Below, piece after piece: positions 28,301 through 39,800 of a stretch of DNA of 64,000 nt (position 1 is its first letter; each line of letters begins with the position of its first letter). The notes under the pieces were generated by a model. That model was not told the DNA's origin, made no database searches, and saw only the letters and a program-made list of their open reading frames with translations. Origin of the DNA: Unio delphinus (Eukaryota; Mollusca; Bivalvia; Unionida; Unionidae); the NCBI GenBank assembly GCA_029339505.1, contig JAQISU010000179.1:14408001-14472000 (forward strand), read 5' to 3'. The translations under genes were made by a program, and so were the position numbers.

Positions 28301-31300
28301 CCACCCCACCTCAACTTAAACTGCCAGAGGTAATATAAGATTATGTTATATCTACCTGTGATAATTTTCGTAACGATGCATAAGAATCAACCCCAGGTTG
28401 ACATGAGCACAGGCCACATCTTTATTCAGCTTCAGAACACTCTCAAAATCAGGAACTGCATCCTCTGCTCTGGAAGGAAAATTATGGAAGAAGTCAAACA
28501 TGTCCTAAAGCCAGGTATCCCCTTACCAAACAATGGATTCACCCTACCTTAAGTGGCCACTGAAGCATATCAGCAGTGACCACTCCAATTATACAAATAA
28601 AACATTTTGTTTGGGGAGGGGGTGATGAGCAAGGCAATTTTTAGATAAAGGTGCATTATGTGAATCAGTGTTTAAGCATTTCATGTTTGGATTCTACTTA
28701 CTGTACTACTTACTGTACTCCAGTCACATTGTCAAAGTCAAAGATGTCAACATGTCCGCTTCAGAAGCAAAGCAGTTGTTTTTTTACACGAGATGATTGA
28801 TGCAATTCTTTTGCTAGGTTTGGAAAAGTAATTTGCGTAATTGCAGCAGAAACAGAAGTCACCTTTTCTGTCGATGTGAAAGGTATAGTTACACATTTTC
28901 ATCGATCTGATTGTGAATTAAAGCCATCTCTGAATCAAAAAAATGTTCGTCTTTGAGAAAGCAAATTTTGTAGTAAATTATGTTTCTCCGAGAATACTTA
29001 CCCAATCACATTACTTTAGGGATATTAGCCTGCTACCTCGCGAATCCAGCCCTACCAAAAGACGAAAATTCGTCTTTCCTGTCTATGTCATATAGACAAA
29101 GGGCAATAACTCTTGCCCCTTACCTCCCCTTGCTACCTGCTAGGTGTCGCTGTTTCTTTAGTTTTTAAGCTGAGCGGTATATAAAACACGAGGATGCTCG
29201 CATGGCGGGGTGGTTGGGAGGGTTTCTTAGTAATGTGATTGGGTAAGTATTCTCGGAGAAACATAATTTACTACAAAATTTGCTTTCTCCTTTGAATACG
29301 TTCCCCAATCACATTACTTTAGGAGAATAAGTAATAGGAGGAGGGAATGCGGAGCATCCGACCTCCACCCCGGGTATCCTCTAGGGAATGATGGTTGGAT
29401 TATCCATGTGAATGATAACCCGGTCTCCTAATTTTCAATCAGCAGCACAGCCCAGGGTCACGTGATATGTGACCCCTTTATACGGTTAAGAAGATAGTTA
29501 TTGAAATCTTCTTACCTACGAAAATTTATCTGGCGAATCCAGCGAAGCTAATAGGCTGTGCTGATTGTTGCACATGGGTCTGGTGGGCGTCTGGGCTGCC
29601 CAACACCGGACCTACTAGAATCAATGTTTGCCTCTGCGAGTACAAACTTGAAGATATAACTGTAGAAGGTTGACTCTGCATGTCAGCGAACAGCTTCTAT
29701 AAGGTGACTGATTTGCGAATTCTCAGAGTACGCCGAGCGTATAACCCACTACAGCCATGACGCAAGGGCTTGAATGGTGATATCTCATATCCCAGCTATC
29801 ACCAGAAGAAAGAGGTGCTTGTATGTGACCTGACTCACCTCTATTCATTGAAATGGTGCTAGAGTGCACAAACAGGATCTTACATGGCTGTTGATCCTGA
29901 CTTATCTATAAAGAAAGCGAGCTAATGACGACTCGTTGATCGCCAATGTATGGTAATCTATTTTGGACTACGAAGCCTGGCTGCGTCAAGAGGACCATCA
30001 AACCCTCTGATCGGAACAGAAGAGAGTTCGGGTCACTAGAAAGGACATGTAACTTGCTCACCCTGCATGCTGAAGCTAGGACTACCAAGAAACCCAATTT
30101 GTATGATAGTAGCTTTAACTAATCGTGGGTTAAAGACTCAATACTGTCTGAATTGAGTCATGTTAAAACCCAGGACAGATTCCATTTGGAAACAGGGTGA
30201 GGGATATAAGTCGATTGAATTTTTAAAATGTCTAAAAGATCTGACAAATCTTTGTCATGGCTGATAGCACATGTACCAGAATGGCGGAATGTGTCTGATA
30301 TCATGGAGCGGTAGCATTTGAGAATAACTGGAGCCAGCTGTTTCTCCTCGAAAAGCCAGAGAAAAGTTGGCCAGTTGAGGGATTGTGACACTCAGAGGAA
30401 CAATGTGAATGATATGGTACCAGTCTCTGAAAACATGCCACTTGTCCTCGTAAACCTTCAGATTAGAGGGCCTTCTTGCTCTCGAGATTCTCTCCGCAAT
30501 CAAAGATTTAAATTGTTTGTCTTGCAAGGCTGTCTGGACAAGAGCCAAGCTTGAACATAAAGACGGTCCGGACAGGGGTGAAACAGCCCTGGCCGCGGTT
30601 GCTTGTGAATACTTGTGCTGACTGTAATCTTCCTGGGTAGATCTATCGCCTAGATTGAGTAGATCGGAGACCCAAGAGTTGTTCCATCTGAGAGGGGCAA
30701 TCAGAACCATCTGACAGTTCTGACCCCTTAACTTCTGGATTAATTTCAGTACCAAGACCGTGGGAGGGTAGGAGAATGACCACAACCCTTCCCAGGTGAT
30801 TGATCGAGCATCCACGACCCAAGCTTCTGGGTCTGGAACCTGTGAGATGAAAGGTGGAGAACTTGCGATTCCACCTTGTTGCAAAAGATCAATCATCGGA
30901 CGTCCCCAAAGTGTGTCAATTGGAAGAAAGTCCGATTGATGGAGTGACCATTCTGTGTGAATGACTAGATAGAGTGTCAGCCAAGACATTGAGTCTGCCA
31001 AGAATGTGTCTGAATTGTATATTGAGGTGGAGATTGTCGAACCAATGTAGAAACTGCCAGTTCAGAATGCACAGGTCTGGTGATTGGTGTCCCCTTGTTT
31101 TGAGGCAAGGCACCACCACAATGTTGTCTGACATAATGAGGGCAGTTTGTAATAAGAGTTGATCCTGCCCGAAATGAAAGGCATTGATGACAGCCATTAT
31201 TTCTGAAAGGTTGATGTGGAAAGGGGCTCGCCCCTGGCACCCACGTGCCGCTGACAGTATCGAAGTCCGGCAACAGGTGGGCACCCCAACCGTAGGTATT

Positions 31301-34300
31301 AGTGGCGGAACATACCGTTATCCCCGCTTGGGGTATCTCCAGAGTAATCCCTGTGGACAGCCTACAGGGGTTGTGCCATTGACTCAAGAATGATCGTATC
31401 TCTGGCGTGAGCATGACTGTTTTCTGGGATCGAAGGGACTTGAAAAGGGCGCAATTACGCTAGCAACGTCCTTTGTAAAGGGCGCATAAAAGGACAGCTG
31501 AACGGGATCAAGTCTGCTGCCGCATTGAATAATCCGAGGATCTGCAACTCTCTCGCTAAAATGCGCATCCTGTCGGAAACGGACTCTACGAGTGCAATTA
31601 TCTGGATGATCGCAAACTCGAGGAAGCCTTACCAGATTCAGATCGGGAGAAACTCCACACCCAGATGGACCAAAATCCGGATTGGACAGAGATCAGACTT
31701 TATCCAGTTCACGAGAAAGCCTATATGATGTAAAGTGATATAAGATCGTTTCTGCCTTTGAGCAGAGTAGAACTTGACAGATGTTTCTGGAGGATGTCGT
31801 CCAAATATACTGCCGACGGAATAGATGAAGTCGAGCGGAACAGGGTGACGACGTAATCCATAACCTTGGTACTAGCCCAAGGGCTTAAATTAAGGCCAAA
31901 AGGTATGACATGGAACTGATAAGCCGAGTCCCGACAAGCACAACGGAGAATGTCCGCTACTCGTGGGATAGGGACGTGAAATGTGCATCGGTCATATCTA
32001 GCCAGCTTATGATGGGGTTTAAGCGACGTGCCCTTCAGACATGCGTCACGATGTATCAGGTCTAGGTTGGCAGAAGCAGTCAGTGCATTGGCCATGGAAT
32101 GGTGAGCTGCCCTGTTAAGAACCCTAGCTAACCGGGCCGTCGATTCCCAAGCATGTTCATTGCCAGATTTTTCAGCGATCCTGAAAATGGCTAGGGAGGC
32201 TAGGTCTAACAGTGAAGACGTAGCGATTACATTTCGAACCAGCTTGGACGTGGCATTGAACACAGTTTTGTCCACTTTATAAGACAATGCCGCAGACATA
32301 TGGACTGCTGCCATATTTTATCCCTAGCCAGGACCTCAGTACTGAATGCATCGGAGTGAGATTTGTACCATCGACCTGAAAACGACGCTGGTACTTGGCT
32401 TTCAGAAAAGAACGCCTTAGCATTTCCTGGATCCCCTATACGTGTCGACAGACGGTCATTAATTTCCTTAATTTTTGTCGACTGGGGAAGGAGGCGGAAG
32501 GATAGAGTCTCTTCCCCCTCATCCAGATCGACCGACGCTCTAACCCTATAGTCGGTAATGGCAGCAGGAGGTGGAGGGCATTCTGAAGGGGCCTTAACAC
32601 CCTATAAATTTCCTCCACTGCGGCTTTGAAGCTGAACTCAGTCCGTTCCATAGTTGGATCTGCATACAGCTGATTTGCCTGCGATTCATCGCACTCACTA
32701 TGTGCATAATCTTGCTCTGGTAAAGCATCCATATCGGGGTAATGCATACCAGGTGGCATAGATGACTCGATTCCGTAATCTCTGATAAAGGCATTCACTC
32801 TCCCTTGTGGATGAGCTGTTAGCCTATGGACGGCCGGCAATGCCGAATGAATTGATTGGCATATGTTTGGCCTGAACGTCTGCGACGGGCGGCTATGACC
32901 GGCACCGACCGCTCGAATGGTCGGGTTGGATCAAGAGATTCATCGCCAACATCTGTGTCATGGTAGTGATATGTAACCGGTAGTACGGATTGACAGACGG
33001 AAACATCACTAGAATCATCGTCAATCCGATTTGTGCGGATTGCGGTATGATAAAAGTCCCTGTGCTGGTACAGCGGTACAGTCGGACGGACTGGTATATG
33101 ACTAAAATCTCCATACGGTTGGACGACCGGTGCCTGTTGGGCTGGACGGCCGGAGCCGGATGGACTGTCAGTGCCGGCAAGTGTCGGCTGGAAGCTTGGC
33201 TGAACGACCGGTGCCATTTGGGTTGAACGGTCATTGCCGGATCGACGCCCGGTGCCGGTTAGTGCCGGCTGGAAGGTCGGCTGGATGACCGGAGCCATAT
33301 GGGCTGAACGGTCATTGCCGGATGGACGCCCGGTGCCGGTTGGTGCCGGCTGGAAGGTAATAATAATTACATAATGCTTATGTAGTGCGGCCAGCACTGT
33401 GCACCCATCTACCATTCGCTCAGAAGGAATGTTGGTCCTGGTACAGCTTGCATATCTGTACAGCATACCAGGTGACCTAGATGACGCAATTCTGTCATAA
33501 TTGACACTTTCACTAAATCTCCCTTGTGGAGAAGCCGTGAACATATGGACGGCCGGCACTAACGGCTGATTGAACTGGCGAATGGTCGGCCTGAAAGTCC
33601 TGTTCTGGTAAAGCTGCCATATCTGGGTAGCGCATACCAAGTGGCATAGATAACTCAATTCCGTCATCTCTGATAATGTCACTAATTCTCTCTTGTTTTA
33701 AAATCACACCGTCACGTATTTGACGTGACGGAAGGTGTACACCGGCAATACCGACTGATTTGTCTGGTATATGGTCGGCCGGAATGTCGGCGAAGGTCCG
33801 GCTATGACCGGCACCTGCCTCTCGAATGGTCTGATTGGACGGAGATACATCTATAACATCTCTCTCATGGTAGTGATATGTAACCAGTAGTACAGATTGA
33901 CTGACGGGTACATCACTATAATCTCCGTAAATCCGATGTACAGCCGGTGCAGGTTAATGCCGGCTGGAAGACCGGTGCCATTTGGGCTGAACGGTCATTG
34001 CCGGATGGACGGCCGGTGCAGGTTGATGCCGGCTGGAAGGTCGGCTGCACGACCGGTGCCATTTGGGCTGAACGGTCATTGCCGGATGGACGGCCGGTGC
34101 AGGTTGATGCCGGCTGGAAGGTCGGCTGGACGACCAGTGCCATTTGGGCTGAACGATCGTTGCCGGATGGACGGCCGGTGTAGGTTGATGCTGGCTGGAA
34201 GGTCGGCTGGACGACCGGTGCCATTTGGGCTGAACGGTCATTGCCGGATGGACGGCCGGTGCCGGTTGATGCCGGCTGGAAGGTCGGCTGGACGACCGGT

Positions 34301-36750
34301 GCCATTTGGGCTGAACGGTCATTGCCGGGTGGACGGCCGGTGCCTGTTGATGCAGGCTGGAAGGTCGGCTGGCCGGCCGGTGCCATTTGGGCTGAACGGC
34401 CGGTGCCTGTTGATGCAAGCTGGAAGGTCGGCTGGCCGTCCGGTGCCATTTGGGCTGAACGGACGGTGCCGGATGGACGGCTAGTGCCGGTTGGTGCCTG
34501 CTAAAGTGCCGGCTGAACTGACGGTGTCGGCTGGCCGGCCGGCTGGCCGGCCGGCGAAAGTGCATAATAAAATGGATCCAATTGATCCAGCCTAGACTCC
34601 ATGCGTCCAGACTTACAGGCCCGAAAGCCATGTACGGACCTGCGGTGAAATTTACATCCACTGGGCAGCCTAAACCATGTCAACATAATTTCCTCCATTT
34701 CCACATTGCCAACACCCATTTTGCCATTCATGCCTTCGTTGTCGACTTTGCTACTGAAACGACAAAAGAAGAGAACAAAGCACAAATTAAAAAATTCAGC
34801 ATATTATTAATTCGATAATACTATAACCGTTATTAACGGAGTAGTCAAATTATTCTGTGCCATGTTAACTCTTAATGACCACACTAGTTATCGCCGTGAG
34901 CGTGTTGCAATATGTCGTTCAAGACGAAGTCTACTGAAACGAAAAAGATGATAAACAAAGCACATTTAGCAATTCAACACGCCATTAAGTCGCTATTACC
35001 ATAACCGTAACTAACGGAGGAAGCGAAATGATTAAGTGTAGCGTGAATTCGTGACTACAACACGAAATTCCGCCATTAAATAGTCGCAACTGGTCGTTCA
35101 GAGACGAAGTCTACTGAAACGGAAAAGAAGATAAACAAAGCACAAATTAACAATTCAGTACGCTATTAAGTCGCTATTCCATAACCGTAACTAACGGAGG
35201 AAGCGAAATGATTAAGTGTCGCGTGAATTCGTGACTACAACACGAAGTCCGCCATTAAATAGTCGCAAATTGGTCGTTCAAAGACTTTTTTGAAGTCTAC
35301 TGAAACGTCAAAGAAGATAAATAAAGCACAAATTATCAATGCAGCACGTTATTAGTCGCTAATATCGTAAACGTTACATACGGAATAAGCGAAATTATTG
35401 AGTGCTACATGTATTACATGCTAGTACCGCCATAAGCGTGCGTTTGACCACGTTGCAACCTGGTCCGAAGTCTAGAAAAGGTGACAAAGTCACTCAAATT
35501 GGAAAATATTGTAAAATAATGTATACGACCTGTAGAGGATTGATTATCCAACACAGTAATTCCAAATTAACTTCGGATGGTCAGAATTTACACTAAGATG
35601 GCTTGGATTCATTGGAGGTCTAATTGTACGTGTTTTCGCGTACAGCGAAGCTAAAAAACTAAAGAAACAGCGACACCTAGCGGGTAGCAAGGGGAGGTAA
35701 GGGGCAAGAGTTATTGCCCTTTGTCTATATGACATAGACAGGAAAGACGAATTTTCGTCTTTTGGTAGGGCTGGATTCGCGAGGTAGCAGGCTAATATCC
35801 CTAAAGTAATGTGATTGGGGAACGTATTCAAAGGAGAAAAGGTACAAGTTACATTCATTTTCATTAGGGTCATTCAATAATCATAATGTGTCTGTGAAGG
35901 CAATGAAGTTTCCGTTCATGAGTCATAACAAGCAGATTATTCTGAGTTTCTGTTCTTCACAGGTGTCTCCCATAAGCTGTCTTTTGATCTTGACAAGTTG
36001 GGCAACTAACTAATCTAGACATTGTTTTTATTGACTGAACAAAGATTGGTGTACACTTTTTAGTCAGTGATGGTTTTGGTGTACATTTTTAAGTCAGTGA
36101 TGGTTTTGGTGTACACTTTTAAGTCAGTGATGGTTTTGGTGAACATTTTTAAGTCAGTGATGGTTTTGGTGTACATTTTTGAGTCAGTGATGGTTTTGGT
36201 GTACACTTTTTAGTCAGTGATGGTTTTGGTGTACATTTTTAAGTCTGTGATGGTTTTGGTGTACACTTTTTAGTCAGTGATGGTTTTGGTGAACATTTTT
36301 AAGTCAGTGATGGTTTTGGTGTACACTTTTAAGTCAGTGATGGTTTTGGTGAACATTTTTAAGTCAGTGATGGTTTTGGTGTACATTTTTGAGTCAGTGA
36401 TGGTTTTGGTGTACATTTTTGAGTCAGTGATGGTTTTGGTGTACACTTTTAAGTCAGTGATGGTTTTGGTGTACATTTTTGAGACAGTGATGGTTTTGGT
36501 GTACACTTTTAAGTCAGTGATGGTTTTGGTGTACATTTTTGAGACAGTGATGGTTTTGGTGTACATTTTTAAGGCAGTGATGGTTTTGGTGTACATTTTT
36601 GAGTCAGCAATGGTTTTGGTGTACATTTTTAAGTCAGTGATGGTTTTGGTGTACATTTTAAGGCAGTGACAGATTAAAATACAGTAATCTTGTGTGGAAA
36701 AACATACTCCCATAATTATAAGTTTGTTGCACTGTGCACATAAAGTAATC

Positions 36751-36819
<69 letters not shown>

Positions 36820-39800
36820 TTAACAACAACAACAATGATATTCAGTGAATGGTATTTGTTCAATAATCAATTTTAAAAGGTAGAACCTGGGGAGTTTTGT
36901 ATACTGTGAATTCATTTATTTTCATAGATAATAACTTTTATGATCATGTGAAAATTGGATTTTCATGAAATTTGAGGATGGTTCCTGAGGTAATTATATA
37001 CTAAAAGATGTCAAGCAATTCTAAGATGAAACAAATAAAACTAATTTGGTAACATTATGATACTAATAATAATAATTCTGAGATATGAAAGAATACCAAC
37101 AGTAGATGTAAAAATGTTAATGAAATCTATGTAAAATTTCTGAGATAAATTCCCACTAAGCTGTCTGTTCTAACAGTCAGTAGCCCTGGAAAAATGGTTA
37201 TGAAGCAGGGGACATAAGCAGGGTAACACATCATCTCTTATACTACTCTCAATCCATTTATTTTGGTGAATATCAGTCTTTGCAATTTTTCAAAAACAGC
37301 ATTTACAGCAGTGCTGAAATGAACTGATATGATGTAGTGGGTCCCATTATTTCCACCAAAAGATGATTGTTTGGTGGGTCTTTTAATTCATGATCTGTGG
37401 CAACAACAAAAAACACAAACACTGGTATTCTCTGATAAACAATGATCAATTTACAATACATCAAGACTTTTTAGCTTGAAGATTTTATAAAATAAATAAA
37501 CAGGAGTTCTTTAAAAGGGATGATTCTCCAATGAGTGAAAGGAATCTCCTAGAATTGAAGATAAGAACCATGTCTTTTACCTGCCAAGTGCTGAAATTAT
37601 CTCTGATATTCTTCAGCCATAACAGGATGTTCAAATTAGCTGCTTTAGTTGATACATTGGATGTAAGATTGAAACCATTTTCATTTATGACCATGCAAAT
37701 ATCATTACAAGTCTTTGGGCAAAAACCGTATGTCAGTGTGACCTTACATTGTGGAGTAGTACAGCATGAATTTCAGGACAGCTGTTGTTGCAGTATTGCT
37801 GGATGCATGGGAGGCACCATTTTCTTTTAGGATCAACTAGGTATCATAAGAAGTATATTGGTAAAAACCTCATGTTGATAGGCCATCCACATGGAAGCAG
37901 TAAATTTAACAGAAATTTCAAGATAGCCACTACTGTGTCCATTTTTATTGTGAACTTGCATCATTTTCATTTAGAACCAACCAGATGCCATGAAACCTCA
38001 TGTGATGAAAATTCCATGTAAAATTTACTTTCCATTTCAGAGGAATAGTGATAACAAGATTTTCAAGATGGCCACCAAGGTGGACATACTAGATATAATT
38101 TAAATTAGTCTTCTAGTGAAAACACCATTTTGATATGTCTTTCCATTTTGGGATCGAGAATAACAAAATTTTAAAGATGGTTTCCATGGTGGCTATATTG
38201 GATATTACATGTGCACCATTTCTCCATAGGACCAACTAGACAGCACAAAAGGGTTTCTGGTGAAAGTACAATCATAACAATATGACCAGCCATAATAAGG
38301 TTTTCCAGATGGATACTGTCACAGCCATGCTGATATGATCATTTATTTAGGAGAAATAGTGATATTTGTTCAAGATGGCTGGTTTGGTGGTCTGTGCAAC
38401 ACCATTTTTCATTAGCAAAAAATACATCATAAAAGACCATTTATTAAAAACCCTATCCTGATGCAACCATTAAATCAAGAGGAGTAGCTATAACAAGATT
38501 TTCAAGATGGCCACTGTGGCAGACATAATGGATAAGTGAGTGGCACCATTTGCAACTATGACCAACTTGACATCGTAAGAACTCTTCTGGTGAAAAATAC
38601 ATCAATACGGCTTTCTGCTCAAATGCAGTGAGAACAAGATTCAAGATGGCCACTGTGGTGGCCATATTGAACATCATATTGCCACCATTTTCATTTAGCA
38701 CCAACTAGACATGATAATAAGTCTTTCAGTGAAAAATCCATGTAATATGATCACTCATTCAGATGAAGACAACAAGATTTTCAAGATGGCCACTGTGATG
38801 ATCATATTATATATCATATCTGTATCATTTACAGCTACAATCAATTAGACATTATAAGAAATCTTCTAGTGAAAGCCAAGTTAGAATGACTTTTCATTCA
38901 AGAAGAGTAACTATTACACGACTGTCAAGATGGATCCCATTATGGCCATACTGGATGTCAGATTGGCACCATTATTCAATAATTGCCAATTAGACATCAA
39001 AATATGTCTTTTAGTGATATGACCATCCATTCTGCAGGAGTAACAATAACAAGATTTTGCAAGATGACTCAACATCTAATCAGTACCATTCTCATTAAGA
39101 CCAACCTGACAATGGAATGAAATATGAAATGTATGTACATTTTCATGGCTACCCTACAAGTAGTTTTGGATGAGCATTGATAATAAACTTCTGCAAACAG
39201 ATGCACGATAGACAACATATGAAAGACCATCCCATATGCTCTTTTGATGTATGACCAGTAGTGATAAAAACAGATTTCTCTTACCTCCCCATAGAGTTGT
39301 ATAAAATCCCTCTGTGTAGATATGACATGACATTTTCATCTGTGTCACAGATTAGCAAGGATACACTGTAGTCATGAAGAGCACGTTTGGGATAAGCTCT
39401 ACATTAAAAAAAAATTAATCATTTTTTTAAAACTCATCTATTATATTTATTTGTAATGATAATTAATGCAGCTGTGGTTTGGCACTGAACTTAAAATTAA
39501 CTTCAGCCTGGTCCTCAATATCATATAATGTAATGAAGTCAGTGAAACTAAGGTGAGTGGATTGACTTACAAATGGCACAACAAGAGAAAAATCACTGAA
39601 TCGATGTTGTTTCAATTTTAATGCAGCTTGGTAAATATTATTTAAAAAAAGCATGTTCTCTAACCTAACAGCATAATCCAAATCTTTTTCTCTCCATTTC
39701 TCTAAAGCAATTCTAAAGTATAGAGATACCATTTTGTCTTTAACTTTAAATAATAAATCCCATATTTAATATTTATGTAAGGAAAATATTCCATATAGCC

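Larger units (their letters stand above)
28955..35839 (-). mobile_element. DIRS-like tyrosine-recombinase retrotransposon, ~6.9 kb
   Basis: Inverted terminal repeats (29001-29170 against 35649-35820), an internal complementary region at 29229-29323, and minus-strand gag-like, reverse transcriptase, RNase H and tyrosine recombinase coding remnants in that order. There is no target-site duplication, as expected for recombinase-mediated integration. GC-rich gag region against an AT-rich host. All long frames are broken, so this copy is probably non-autonomous. It lies in intron 11 in the host-gene orientation. Confidence 0.9.

Noticed and set aside
28980..29168. Plus-strand ORF, and a matching one on the minus strand at about 35544-35873
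   Set aside because: They are the two inverted terminal repeats of the DIRS element read through. The shared peptide follows from the repeat.
33897..34504. Plus-strand repeat proteins of 78-195 codons
   Set aside because: Antisense readings of the in-frame 78-bp gag repeat on the minus strand.
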